A stretch of DNA of 64,000 nucleotides from the NCBI GenBank assembly GCA_963514095.1, contig OY741276.1, forward strand, positions 12,385,739 to 12,449,738. The letters run 5' to 3'. Positions within the stretch are counted from its first letter, which is position 1. Each line of letters starts with the position of its first letter. Of this stretch, positions 27,371 through 39,271 are shown piece after piece. Below the pieces are notes generated by a model that did no database searches, had not been told where the DNA came from, and was given only the letters and a program-made list of their open reading frames with translations. This stretch comes from Eutrigla gurnardus. Taxonomy: Eukaryota > Chordata > Actinopteri > Perciformes > Triglidae. A program made the translations under genes and the position numbers.

Positions 27371-28225
27371 TAGACGCACCGCGGCTTTTTGGGGACACAG
27401 ATCGATACGGAGGCACTTCAAAAGAGCAATGAAGAGGAGGATATTGGAGAGAGGAATGTGCTGTTAGCTTAGACTACATACTGAGAATGTAAGCAGTGGT
27501 GCTGGTGAAAATAAAAAGTTTTAGAGAGGGTAATTCACATAGTTTATTCCTTAACAAACTCATATCATGTCCTTATTGTAATGAGTCAGCCCAGTTAGGC
27601 CTCCAACTAACAACTGATTGTCCTATTTCCTATAGAAAAACCCCAAGGTGAAACAGCTTGTTTTGTCTGGCCAGCAGTCAAAAGGTCCACTTACTCCTCA
27701 ATTCTTATCGCATCACATTATATATGTTTACATCAGGAGAAGAAAAATGGAGAATGCTGACACTGAGAAGCTGGAACCATGTTTTTTTTTATTTATTTTT
27801 TTACACTTTTGCTTAAAGCGGTGCCCGATGTATTTTCACATACACATACATGGTTGTTTATGTTGAAGGTTACTTACGAAAAACACATTGTGTTCATCCT
27901 CAACGTCTAACAAACCATTTCTTTCCCCTTATAAAACATTTGCAGAAGTATTGAAATACTTGAAATTCTGCAGCATTGCCCCAGTGTGCAAGGGACACAA
28001 AGGTGATGGACAATAGACAGACAAAAGGAAAAACTAAAGTCTTCCTAATGACGTTTGAAAGCATGGAAATCCTAGATGGGAGCAGAGCTTTCTTCACTCT
28101 GACAGATGTAATCCAGTGGCAGTAACACTGGCTATATACATACAACATCTGACATTCAGCATCCTAAAGAGTCTAAACTCTATGAGGACTGGAGGGGATT
28201 AGGGAAATCTTGAAGAGGAGATGGA

Positions 28226-28228
<3 letters not shown>

Positions 28229-28288
<60 letters not shown>
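28229..28288. repeat. GT microsatellite (30 units)
   Basis: Perfect (GT)30. Confidence 0.97.
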
Positions 28289-28291
<3 letters not shown>

Positions 28292-28917
28292 ATCAGAGTG
28301 GTTCTATTTATCTCTAATTATAGTCAAATACGTGAACAAAGTTTCTAGAGGAGATTTCAGTGCAGCTGGTAGCTATTCAATTCATCCGCTTGCTTCCAGT
28401 GTTTTAACTAGGCCTCTGTGTGTTTTACTGTGTGTTGGTTTATGTCAAAAGGTCTATCCCATAATAACTGACAGCTATCATAATCCCTTCCTTTGTCTTT
28501 GCTCTCCCTCTAATTCGGCTAATTAAATCTACTCATGTCAATATACAATTTAATCTGCGATTATGTGAGACTGGAGCAGCGCAAATACTAGCAAATACCC
28601 GACTGCTGACACGCCGGACAGATAGCCAATCAGAATGGGAGATGAGGCCTCCTTCACTGACTTTGTCCAAGAAACACCATTCACTCGGACAGTTTGTCTT
28701 TTCTGGTGTTTCATGTCGTCCCACAGACAAACACATCCGAGGCCTAAGTGAGAGAGGTGGAAGCACTGCTGGTATGTGCAAAGTGGTAATTACACCTAAA
28801 TTGAGGGCACATAGTAATCTATGTAAGGTCATCTCCAATTCCACTTACATTTCCACATTTTGGACTAATTAAAACTGTAAATAATCAGAGTTTGCTTGTG
28901 TCGGAGAGGGAGAGAGA

Positions 28918-28919
<2 letters not shown>

Positions 28920-28993
<74 letters not shown>

Positions 28994-29042
28994 ATGTGTG
29001 TGTGCGCATGTGTGTGTGCGCATGTGTGTGTGTGCACGCACA
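28920..29042. repeat. Compound TG microsatellite with three CGCATG 14-mers
   Basis: (TG)35 followed by three copies of CGCATGTGTGTGTG and a short tail. The whole 123 bp is almost purely alternating purine-pyrimidine. Confidence 0.95.
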
Positions 29043-29428
29043 GACACAATGAGATGAACCAGTGTAAGAATCTTCCTATCACATTGCAGGAAAATTAAAT
29101 GCACACTCTCCACAAGTTTTTTTTTTTTTTAGAGAGAGGAAAAGAGAGTAGAAAAGTGCTTCCCCAGCAAAAATGTTTGTAGATTGCGATGTGCGTTTAA
29201 TTGAAAGAACACTGGAGCAAAGTTACCGACATGGAAAGGTGGGAGACGAGAGGTTTTTGCAGCGTCTAGTTCGTCCACCAGTTGGTCTGTGAAACTGACA
29301 GTACTCAGTTAAACTTTCAGTGCTGCCTTCCCCCCCTACGGCAAATTGAAGTGAAAGGAGGAAAAGGGGAATTTGCTATTCTCAGAGCCTTTGCCCTTCG
29401 AGGTAGTGGAAGAGAGCAGAATATGAAT

Positions 29429-29455
29429 GGGGGGAGGGGGTGGGGGGGCCGGGGT
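29429..29455 (+). repeat. G-rich tract
   Basis: gggggaggggg, then tgggggggcc and ggggt: four guanine runs in 27 bases, compatible with a G-quadruplex. Confidence 0.8.
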
Positions 29456-30290
29456 AGAGAAAAAAACACTTCAGAAGATGAAAACAAGCCTTGAAAGGCA
29501 ACTGGTGCAATATAACCAACTCTGGCATAAATACTGGATGAACGTGGATAAAGAATGCAGGGTAGATGTTAAAAGGAGTGGGGCACAGAGACACCAGAGT
29601 CACCTGCTCCTCACAAAAACCCACTCTTAGCCCAGGGTTATCTGTTGCCCTGGGCTGATTTGGCCCCGGGCTACCAAGGGATGAATGAGCAAGCCTCGGT
29701 TTGTCAACTGTAAACAAAATTTGGAGACACTAGTCACTGCTGAAGACATCGTCAGAATTGCATTAGCAACTTTTCTCATTTGTTAAAAAAAAACAAAAAA
29801 CAAAACCGGTGTGCCCTTCGGTATGATCATTTTTGTCCTTTAACTCGGTCTTTTGCAACTAAAGGAACAGAACGTGCATCGTAGCAGAATACCTAAGTTT
29901 ACCCCACGAAAGGTCTCCAAAACTTTCCTTGACAGATGAGTTAGGAACATCAGCAGTTACTACTAATAATGTCAGTGCTATTTTCATAACACACACACAC
30001 AGCTATTTAACCATCCACAGAGCCGAATATGGTCTTAACAGAGAAAATACCCTCCAGCATGGAACTGGAACTAAAACCACGACAACAAGAAGGGAAGGGA
30101 AAAAAAAGAAAAATATATTATGTGGGTGTGCACATGCACATGGCAAAAAAAAGAAAAAGGCAGAGGGCGAGTGAAAGACCACACAGAAACACCCTGCAGC
30201 AATTCAACTATTCAATTTTGGAGGAGAAAGAGAAGGGCAGATCACAGGGAGTGAAAGGCTCATCCTCATCTGTGATTGATTAGGAGAGAC

Positions 30291-30336
30291 AGGAGAGGAG
30301 AGGAGAGGAGAGGAGAGGAGAGGAGAGGAGAGGAGA
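30291..30336. repeat. AGGAG pentanucleotide repeat (about 9 units)
   Basis: Tandem aggag units, perfect until a caagg interruption. Confidence 0.95.
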
Positions 30337-30879
30337 CAAGGAGAGGAAGCAATGTAGCCTTAAAGAGCCTTTCACTTGTGTCCCATGACTGTTACAGCAT
30401 GACTTATAGTGCGAGTTATAGCACATTAACAACCAAAAAGCCCCATCTCAGTCCTGGCTAAACTCATGTAGATGACTGAGGTTCAACATACACCCACACA
30501 ATGGTCCCAGAACCTTCTTTTACCACGCTTCTTCAAACCCTTTTAGTTGGTCTATAAACACAAAATGTTGAGCCACCTTTTAAATCCGATATGTGACACA
30601 ATATTTATAAACATTACATTAAAGACAACAGCCTGTGTAGTCACACATCCAAGTCTAAATGAGTACAAAAGTAAGATATGAACCAACATATTTTAGCCTT
30701 CAAGCATATTTTTGGATCCAACAGTGGCAACATATTCAGCCAAACTCATTTTGAGGCTGTAACTACCCACAAAGTAACAAAAACCTGTTTCTTTCTCTCC
30801 CCGAGAAGTAGGAGGAGGGAGCCTTAGTCTTTCAAGCTGTCATGGAGAATAAATGGCTTCTGTGCAAAAATGAAAGGTA

Positions 30880-31330
30880 AGTGTTTCTGGGTCGTCTTAA
30901 TTCCTGCCAAATTTAATGACAATTTTAGGCCAAGCAACATGAGCGCCTGCACCGAACAATTCCCATATAAACTAAGCCCATTTCTCTCCCCCTTAATGAC
31001 AGGAAGCTAAAATAACTGCCATGATCTCACAGCCTGAAAAATTACTGTTTGAAATTGATACTGCTGCGCACAAATGTTATCAGAAGCAATATTAATCTCT
31101 CACCTAGTGGTAATCGCTAATTTTATCTACTATTAAGTTGATGAATGGGGTTTTAACAAACTGAGCTATTGTTAACAACTTAAAGCAGACCAATTCATCA
31201 AGGTCATAATTATTCATGGACTGCAAAGAAATATTAGCAGGGAAAAGTGCAAGAGCATTAGTGAGAAAAGGACGATCTAAATAAAAGGGGTGAGAAAAAG
31301 ACAAGCCAAATGACTAATTATGTTCTTTTT
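30880..31330. promoter_or_regulatory. Candidate conserved non-coding element, about 0.45 kb
   Basis: The clearest enhancer-like block in the window, 0.8 kb past the last visible fbxl17 exon. It has many TAAT/ATTA and TTGTTAAC-type words (cttaattcctgccaaattta, ggtaatcgctaattttatc, gttaacaac, cataattattcatgg), no simple repeat and no coding potential. Inference from texture; no alignment available. Confidence 0.4.
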
Positions 31331-32157
31331 CTGTACCAGAATTAAATATTAAGTTACAAAGAGTCAATGGTAAAAGGCTATATTTGATCTTGACTTGGAG
31401 GAGATGTGCACAACTCAGCATTTGTGTCAGCAAGCTGCCACCTTAAAGAAAGCAGCTGGCAGACTGTGTTCCGAAATGGGAAAACAGCGACATCAAGTGG
31501 TGGCTTACAATAGTCTGGCACTTTCTTCTTTACCAAGGAATATGATGGGGACACGTGAAAAGCCAGACCAGCTGTCTGAAGACACTCCTTGATCATGATG
31601 TATGAAAACAAAACAAGCACTGGTATTGAGCTCATTAGTCAGCAAATATATGAATGCATCCACACATATTTGCATTCGCATAAACATGTGGGTGGTGTTG
31701 GTTTGATCCACACATATTCAAGCATTAATGAGTTGCAGTAGTTCCAAGAAAATATCAACCCCTTATTAAACTGCAAATGTATACGATAAGGACCTCCAAG
31801 GTCTGATTGGATCCTCACAAGACTGAGTCTGAAATGAATAAATCTGTATAGTAATGTCGATGTTGCTGGGCAAACCTTCAAGCTGAGAGTACAATTATTG
31901 GGAGAAGGTACATTGAGTACAATTTTGAGCCGTGTGTATGAATTCTTAGACCCCAACATCCAGGAAACCAACAGGGAGAGACCGGGCTACTGCTCTGACA
32001 ATATGCTTTCAACCTAAAGAGAGCCTATATGAAATTAATGCAAACTTCACGTTGCCAAACAGTGACACAGAGGACACTTGGGCTCCTGTACAAGCAAAAA
32101 CCTTGAAGCAAGCGGGGAATAAAAGCACAAATATGAGTCCAGGTGTGTGGGACTCAC

Positions 32158-35100
32158 CAGTTTGTTCTCTTGCAGGTAGAGTCTCTGCAGTTTAGGGCAT
32201 CCTTTAGCCAAGGCCACCATGCCATCATCTGTGATACTGTAGCACTGACCCAAGTGGATGTCCTTCAGCTCACTGCAGTGCTCCCCCAGCTGAAAGGCAA
32301 AAATGGACACATATATAGAGCATATGTTAGATTAAATACTAGAAATCTATTTGGAGCATTACTTCACTTTTCATTCGTGAATAGAAAACAACACACAGGG
32401 AAAAACATATCACTGACATGCAAAGATCTAGACATTGGAGATAGGAAGCTTTGGATTTCTTGTGTGTCTATTCTGGCTCTAAATGGATACCTTTTTTAGT
32501 GCTTCATCTGTCAGTTTGTCCTGGTTGCCCACATGCACCTTCACCAGCAGAGGGCAGTGTGTAGCCAAGGCAGACAGGGATATGTCGCCAAGCTGCTTGC
32601 AGCGGTAGGCAGTGTACTTCTGCAGGCCCGGACAGTGTGAAGCCAGGGAAGACACACCATGGTCATGGACCCCCCTGCAATCCGAGATGTTAATCTCGGT
32701 CACATTCTGCCTCCGAGAGGCTATTTTCACCAGGAGATCATCGTTTACCTATAGGGAACAGGCAGGGTAACAAAGGGAGAAATAAAAGTCAGTAGAAACA
32801 TTACAAAAGTTAAGGACACTGTAGAAATGACATCATAGATTTGATCCTAAAGCCAGTGGTCCATCCTGTTGATTGTTGTTGCGAAAACACTACGGCCTCA
32901 TCAAAGCCAGTGTTAGTGTAAGGAATAACATGCATCAATCTCCTTGAAAAAAGTCAAACACTGCTGCTTTGTCACGCCCCTTGGCATACCGATGCTCAAG
33001 GTATGTGGTACTCTTCAGCATCTGATACAAAGGACAGAGAACCGGTCCCCTGTCAATCTTTCTGCTGTGTGGTGCTGTATCAGACTGTGACAGGCCACAG
33101 CAGGATGGAGCTGTGTTCAATCAAAAGCCGCAGGTTTGTGAGGTGTGGATGTGTTTATTTGTGCTTTAGAACATAGGAAAAAAATCTGAAAATAAAATGT
33201 TCTTCGTCTTGCCAGCCCCTCCCTTTGTTAGATGACTAGCTGTACTCTCTCTCTCTACCACGTTCTCTTGCTCGCTCGTCTCTCTGAGCCAGAGATGAGG
33301 GGCAAATGAATGCTGTAATTACAAACAGTACCTGACAATGTGACTACATATTATATCTTTTACTCAATGTCTAATTTGTAAAATGTGTAAAAACTGAAAA
33401 GACCTGCACTGCTCTGCTAAAATGAAAGAATCATTACTGAAGACATTAGAGCCTATCTGTGTACTTACTTGTTGTAGGCCACTGAGGTCAATTTGCTTCC
33501 AGAACTGAAAGTCCAAACAGAGGTCCCTCCAGTACTTACAAACCAGGGAGGCACAAAGACAGCGCTCCTTCACGGTCAAGTGGGAGAACACCTGCCAGAC
33601 GGCAAAAGAAGACAAATCTAATAAAGGCCATTTAATAAAAATTCATGCTGTGGCTGAGTTGTCATAGAATTCAGGATTTTTTCATTGTACGGAACCAAAA
33701 TTAATTAAAGACAAAACACCAATTCAACTCATTTATGAGCTCTTACCTTAAGAAGGATGGAGGAAGGAAGGTGGTTGATACTCGAGTGATCAGCAGCGTC
33801 AGAATTTCTCGCCTGGAAGTCGTCGTAATGATGCAGGCAGCAGGGGGATGAGTCTGAACTGTGGGGCAAGTCAGCATGGAGACCCAACCCACAGCAGCCA
33901 TCGGAGCGTGAGGAGGAAGAGGAGGAGGCGGAGGAAGAAGAAGCGGAGGGAAGTGGACAGAGGGGAAGGTGGCAGTGGCCAGTTTCAGAGTTCGAGGCGG
34001 CCTCTCCCCCACCTCCTCCGACTCCCCCGTTGTCCAGCCCTCCGTCAGGGGCAGCGAAGGCGCAGCGTGGCTGCTTACAGGGGGTGCACCTCTGCTCCTC
34101 TGAGCACTTCCTCTTACACACCTGCAGCCACAGACACACACAAATCAGCCGGTTGGAGTTGAGGCAGATTTCAGTGTTAAGCCTTACAACTCCCACATTA
34201 TCAAACACTGAATGAAAACTTTACCTTGGAAACTCAATGAGAACAAAACAAATATAATAAAAAGGAAAAATCTAAAAAAAAAACTGAGTGTTAAGTTTGA
34301 CTTGTGACTCCTGCAATTCTTTTACTGCATCTTGAGAACACAAAAAACCCATTGTGTGATGTTTTGCCTTCAAAACACTTGGACTTCTGTTGAAGCTGTG
34401 AGCTGATTCAAATTTGTCCTTTTTTTTCCACAAAAAATTGTGATTCATGAATCATACAGTGGACTGTCCTTATTCAATTAGAGTATTGGATACTAACTAA
34501 TTTTAGTTTATTAATATGATATAATGTTCAATAGTCACTGTCGGAAATGTTTATCAGTAGGGTCAAGGATAATTTCCTCAAAAACTCTTTGGTCTTTTTT
34601 AGTGTGGTTTCTTCCACGACTGCATTCATCTGGTCAGGGACAATTTTGTTGGAAAAGAATTGTCTTGATTCCATGGCTACTTCCTGAAAATATTTTAGAC
34701 AGCCCTATGAACCGTTAGCAGCAGCACATGGATGCATCTTCACCAGCTGCAACATTCGGTACTGTTGGTGCAGCTACCTACCATCTCAGTGAAGTCACCG
34801 GTGCAGCCAGGCACAGGTACAGGTATGGGCACGGACACAGACACCCCAGCGGTACGGAACAGCACCGGTGGTGGAATCAGTTTGGCAGGAACAGCAGATA
34901 AAAGACTCCTCCCTTGACCCTCCCAGATAGCCAGCTCCCGGGGTGACAACAGGAACTTGGAGCAGTCCTCGGGAGACGTGAGTGTTGTGTATCGCTCGGC
35001 GAGCTTCGAGGCAGCTGCTGCTCCGATGCCGACTCCACCCACACCGGGGACGCCGATTCCTGTGACGCTGTTGTGACGGCACAAACTGCCGTTGACGCCG

Positions 35101-35270
35101 GCCTCCAAATGGTCACTGTCGTCGTCGAGGCCGCTGCTGTTGCTGTGGACGATGAAGCAAAGCATGCAGGGCAGCTGCAGGAAACAGTTCCTCTTCTTCT
35201 TCTTCCTGTGGTGCAACTTGCGTGTCCTCTTCTTCAGGCGGTAACCATTTTTCGAGAGAAGATGGCCCAT
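32158..35270 (-). CDS. fbxl17: F-box and leucine-rich repeat protein 17 (N-terminal five coding exons; gene continues beyond)
   Basis: Substrate receptor of an SCF (SKP1-CUL1-F-box) ubiquitin ligase; the mammalian protein is known for quality control of BTB-domain dimers. Minus-strand coding exons: 35270-34782, 34121-33747, 33591-33469, 32748-32491 and 32289-32158, all joined in phase 0 with GT-AG ends, giving 459 residues so far. The start MGHLLSK matches the human start. A basic stretch and a Gly/Ala/Val-rich low-complexity region follow, and exon 2 carries the CTPCKQPRC motif and a Ser-rich tract. The F-box runs from about residue 278 (INHLPSSILLK) to 330, through CASLVCKYWRDLCLDFQFWK. Leucine-rich repeats start at about 330 (ITEINISDC-like, KYTAYRCKQL, KVHVGNQDKLTDEALKK) and the visible part stops after LQENKL. 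Human FBXL17 has roughly 240 more residues; I could not find them between 1 and 32157, so a giant intron is inferred. An acceptor at 35292/35291 puts a separate 5' UTR exon upstream. Confidence 0.95.
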
Positions 35271-35641
35271 ATAGATGATTCACGGAAACTCTAGAACAAA
35301 CAGGAGTCAGTTCATTGATAAATATATTATTCAAATATATCTTAAAGACCTTGAAGATCACAGTAGTGCAGGACTGGGCATCATTGTTGGCATCGTACTG
35401 GTGTCAGGACAATACCTGCGTTTTGGTACCAACTAAAACATGGGGTTTTTTTCAGTATCTTACTCTTTAGAAAAATAAAACAATCATCTCAAAAATGTCA
35501 GTGTTAAATGCTGACCTACCACAAGCAACCACACAAAAACTGCTGACAGCACTACATGTCAATATTCCCCTATTAACACACACATTGACACACTGATGGC
35601 AGAGGCTTGGCCATACAATGTGCCATCTGCTCATCAGAGCA

Positions 35642-35732
<91 letters not shown>

Positions 35733-37300
35733 TCACACACTGATGGCTGAGCCTGGGGTTCAGTGCCTTGCCCAAGGACACTTTGACAAACAGAATGGAA
35801 CTGCCAATTTTAGGATTAGGGGATGAGACGCTTTACCTCTGAGCCAGAAGTAAACAAGATCTGACAAAGCATTCGATGAACGTCCAGTACTTGACAGTTT
35901 TCCAACACTTGAAACCAATTAGGTCACAACACGAAAGCTCAAAATCAAGCCTTCCGTAGTTGTGTGATAAGAGAAAAGGTGTAGCTTCACATATTGGGAA
36001 AATATGCATTTACACAATAATTTAAAAACAATTATGTAATGTAGAAAAAGCTATTACTTTAACGTGATTATATTTAGTAGAGACTTGCGTCAACATGTAC
36101 AGGGAAATGGATAAGTTCCCCTGCCAACAGTATCCTCTGGAATAATAAACAACAATAAAAATAAATAGATCTAATGTACATGCTAATACAATAGAGTATC
36201 CTCCTTAACTTCCCCTTGCTTTTGCTGGTTGAAACAAAGCAACTTGTCTATTTGCTTTCCCCCTGTGCAGTCATGTCAGTGACCTCGACGAAAAGTAACA
36301 CAAAGAGTGATTTTCATGCTTAATAACATTGTAATTTCAGAGGCTGCCCACTTGATTTGCCTGACTCAGACGGCTGCAGCCTCATCCTTCCTCTATTATC
36401 TCGTATGGACAGCAGGAACACACGGCAGCCAATAACTCTGACTGTCCATATTGACATTTGAGTACTGTATTAAGATAGACCTGAGAGAAAATGAAACGTG
36501 AGCCTCCCCTTTAAGTGTCAGGGACAAATAAAGACAGATCTATATATATAGTGAAACAGCTGGGATCAATATACGATACCGGGGGGGAAAGACTGAAGGT
36601 AGTCAACTCCCGTCTTTGCACTTCGCCGTGTAGCCGAGTGCATCGCGACATCCTAGCTTCGCGATAGAATAAAGAGTCTAAAGCCTAAACCTACAAACTG
36701 CTAGCACGCTTTGTATTGGTATTTTGTGTGTTGTGAATGTATCGCTTGTCACGCGTTGAAAGCCCTGATTCCGTTGCCTACGTTACGGTTAGAGTACAAA
36801 ATAGCATCACCTGGTTGCAGCCGAAACGAACGACAAGATGTAAACATTTAACAGGTGGTCATTTGTTTAGCATATACACACACAGTCCTCTTGACGTGAC
36901 GGTGGTTGTGTTTTACCTGAAGTCGCGGTTTACGTCTAATATTAGCTCCGATTAAACGACATTCACATCATCGTTTAGAGGGGGAGAGAGAGAGAAAATG
37001 CACGGATCCGGTGCTAACCCAGTTCATCTTTCTGACAGGCTAGCTTTGCTCCATCACTAGATGCTAAGTTAGCTGTAGCCCCCCCTCAACCAACATGAAA
37101 CATGTCTCACCACTTCACACGGCGCGCCCACACTCCGGAGACGGTGCTCGCATAATACTGCTATGCTGCACGGTCAAGAAGAGTGTGGACGAGTCCCGAC
37201 AGGAGAGACACGGCGGCGAGGGGAGCTGTTACCGGGCTGGCGTTGTGTATATCCAAACAGTGGCAGCTCTGTGCTGCTGCTGCTGCTGCTGTTCTGGAGG
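35271..37300 (-). promoter_or_regulatory. fbxl17: fbxl17 5' UTR intron, non-coding first exon and promoter region
   Basis: On the minus strand a splice acceptor (tgttctag) ends just upstream of the fbxl17 start exon, near 35292, so the 5' UTR is split. Candidate donors on the minus strand are at 36917/36916 (CTTCAG followed by gtaaaa) and at 37111/37110 (GAAGTG followed by gtgaga). The area 36600-37400 is richer in CpG than the surrounding intron. It carries the GCTAGC/GTTAGC-type words often seen at fish promoters and a short CTG tract at 37271-37292, which would read as CAG in an fbxl17 5' UTR. The intron also contains the repeat and microsatellite at 35571-35850. Which donor is used and where transcription starts cannot be decided from sequence alone. 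Confidence 0.55.
35571..35850. repeat. Teleost interspersed repeat interrupted by a CA microsatellite
   Basis: The left part reads cattgacacactgatggcag and ctgctcatcagagca. Then (CA)43 at 35646-35731, then cactgatggctgagcc, ttcagtgccttgcccaagga and ctctgagccag. These phrases recur together in many fish genomes as one dispersed repeat. It lies in the fbxl17 5' UTR intron. The family name is not certain (possibly SINE-like). Confidence 0.6.
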
Positions 37301-37860
37301 ACAACACTTCCGCACCGAGAGGGCAGCGCGAAGGAAGCCGACGAGGCCGATTCGTAATTCGCTATGAGGGCTGGATGAACCCGGCTGCTGTTAGGGCCTT
37401 GTGGAAGAAGTGAGGCCGAAACTAAGTATAAACCTATTCATTATCCGTCTAAGGGGCCCTGTATTAATGTCTGATATCAATACCGGATATAAATCAGCCG
37501 AGATATTGGTGCCTATTTCTAAATAAAGTTGAAGTCACCAATTTCAATGTTTCCTGTTTTAAATGTTTATTGAATTTACAATATTTTATATGGAAATACA
37601 TGTAGGCATACTTCCAGTTCAAAATACCCCGTATTATGATAGCTTAAATATACACATAGATATAATTAACAAACAGTATGAATACGATTACAAAATGCAA
37701 ATATATTAAATGAACTCCCATTACATAAGTGGTGAAATAATGGAAAAAAAATAACATCATAAAGACTTTCTGCATTACATTAAACTGAAGTGTGGAGGGA
37801 GAGGATCTAATGGAGGATGCTGTTGAGCTGCCTTGTGGGGAAGTCAGAATCCAGTGTTTT

Positions 37861-37880
37861 GCACACACACACACACACAC
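37861..37880. repeat. Short CA repeat upstream of prxl2c start
   Basis: (CA)10 in the probable prxl2c 5' UTR or promoter; it makes the upstream in-frame extension look low-complexity. Confidence 0.9.
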
Positions 37881-37981
37881 GCAGCTCATGGGCGTGTAAC
37901 TTTGCAGCCACCACCTCAAGACTAGACGGCAACTCCCAAAATAGCAATGCGAATTCGGGAAGCCTCGGGGGGAAAGAAAAA

Positions 37982-39271
37982 ATGGCTGAAGCTGTTTCAC
38001 CGATAACTCGACAAGTAACCAAAGAAAATGAGGAGTTCGGGACCCATTCTGTCGATTACCGCCTCGAAGACGTCGAAGACTGTTTAATTTACGACCGGAA
38101 TGGAGTCTCTTTTCCGTTCAAGAAATTATATCAAGAGAGGAAAACGGTCATAATTTTCGTGCGGGTAGGGGAAAAACTTTGTTTGGCGAGATTACAGTTA
38201 CCGTAGGTAGATATGAGCCTCCTAAAGGCATCACAGTAGGCAACAGGTGAGCATCAGCCTTGCTGGACACAGCGGCCCCAGCTACCCATGCTATGATGGC
38301 AGTGGAGAGATGCTGAAGGCAGAGGGTTTAACAAATAGGTGCAGGATGAGTTTAAAAAAGTAATTTAATCTTGTATTTCTATAACCTATTAATGTGTTAG
38401 CGCATGTCCTCTGCAGAATTTCTTGTGCTACAGCTGTAAAGAATATGTGGAAGATTTAAGCAAAATACCCAGAGAAGCACTGGAGGTAAATCCTGATCTG
38501 TATTTACAAATTTGACATGCAATTCAGGGGTTATTGATTCTGTAAACTCCTCAATGGATTTGCTTTGTTGCAGGATGCTGACATTAGACTGGTGGTGGTT
38601 GGTCAGTCTGCTCATCATCATATAGAGGTCATTCATTCAGTGGTCCTTGAATGCATCATTTCAACTTGTGACACCTGCTCCTTTCATGCTGATTCAGTTT
38701 TCGATCTCTATAGCCATTCTGCTCACTGACGGGGTATCCTTATGAAATGTACGTCGACCCGGAGAGGTGCATCTATCACAAGCTTGGGATGAAGAGAGAG
38801 GAGACATTTACAGACTCAGGTATACAATAACAGTATGAGGGCATCATTTTGGCGTATTCTCACATGTAATGAATTTTATGTGTATGTTTATGTACATAGC
38901 CCGCCCTAGTCCCCACGTGAAGTCTGGTCTCTTTATGGGCCAGATGAAGAGTATATGGAGGGCCATGACGAGCCCTGTGTTCGACTTCCAGGGGGACCTG
39001 CATCAACAAGGTGGAGCCATCGTTTTGGGACCAGGTCATCTTTCCTGTCTCTTTACTTTTCCTTGTATCACTGCTCTAGCTGAAGGTCTCTTTCTGCCTC
39101 CTCTGTGTTATATCTCATTCATTCTTTCTTCTCTCCACAGGCTCTCACGTTCATTTTTCCCATTTCGACACGAACCGCCTTGACCACATGCCCATTAACT
39201 GGCTCCTGCAGCATGCTGGAGTTCAACAGACTCTGGACTTCAGCAATGAGCCAAAGATCGTCCACGTGTAG
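37982..39271 (+). CDS. prxl2c: Peroxiredoxin-like 2C (AhpC/TSA-type thioredoxin-fold protein, formerly AAED1)
   Basis: Six coding exons: 37982-38164, 38417-38485, 38574-38627, 38714-38819, 38900-39034 and 39141-39271. They total 678 bases and 225 residues, close to the human length. The start is MAEAVSPITRQV, with gaaaaaATGG context; an upstream in-frame ATG at 37817 would add only CA-repeat-encoded residues. Residues about 35-61 (ending TVIIFVR) begin the thioredoxin-like fold. Exon 2 gives NFLCYSCKEYVEDL with a CxxC pair at about residues 65 and 68. Later landmarks are VVVGQSAHHHIE, YVDPER and FDFQGDLHQQGGAIVLGPG, and the protein ends KIVHV as the human one does. A predicted redox protein of the PRXL2 family; the substrate is poorly known. 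The donor of exon 3 (gtcatt) is weak, but the phase and protein fit require it. The gene starts within about 0.9 kb of the fbxl17 5' end, in the opposite direction. A variant poly(A) signal AGTAAA lies at 39864. Confidence 0.93.

Noticed and set aside
28920..29042. CRISPR-like regular repeat
   Set aside because: The units are TG-repeat variants without spacers, in a vertebrate genome.
32460..32491. Possible U12-type intron at the fbxl17 exon 4 donor (gtatcc)
   Set aside because: The donor continues gtatccattt rather than GTATCCTT, and no TTCCTTAAC-like branch site precedes the exon 5 acceptor.
33743..34141. 132-codon minus-strand frame overlapping fbxl17 exon 2
   Set aside because: Shadow of the real exon; the other frame gives CTPCKQPRC and the start of the F-box.
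37095..37413. Plus-strand open frames with a polycysteine or polyleucine run
   Set aside because: Caused by the CTG repeat in the CpG-rich divergent promoter; no family similarity.
37817..37981. Upstream in-frame ATG extending PRXL2C
   Set aside because: The extension is CA-repeat-encoded and absent from human; the ATG at 37982 has a better context and fits family length.
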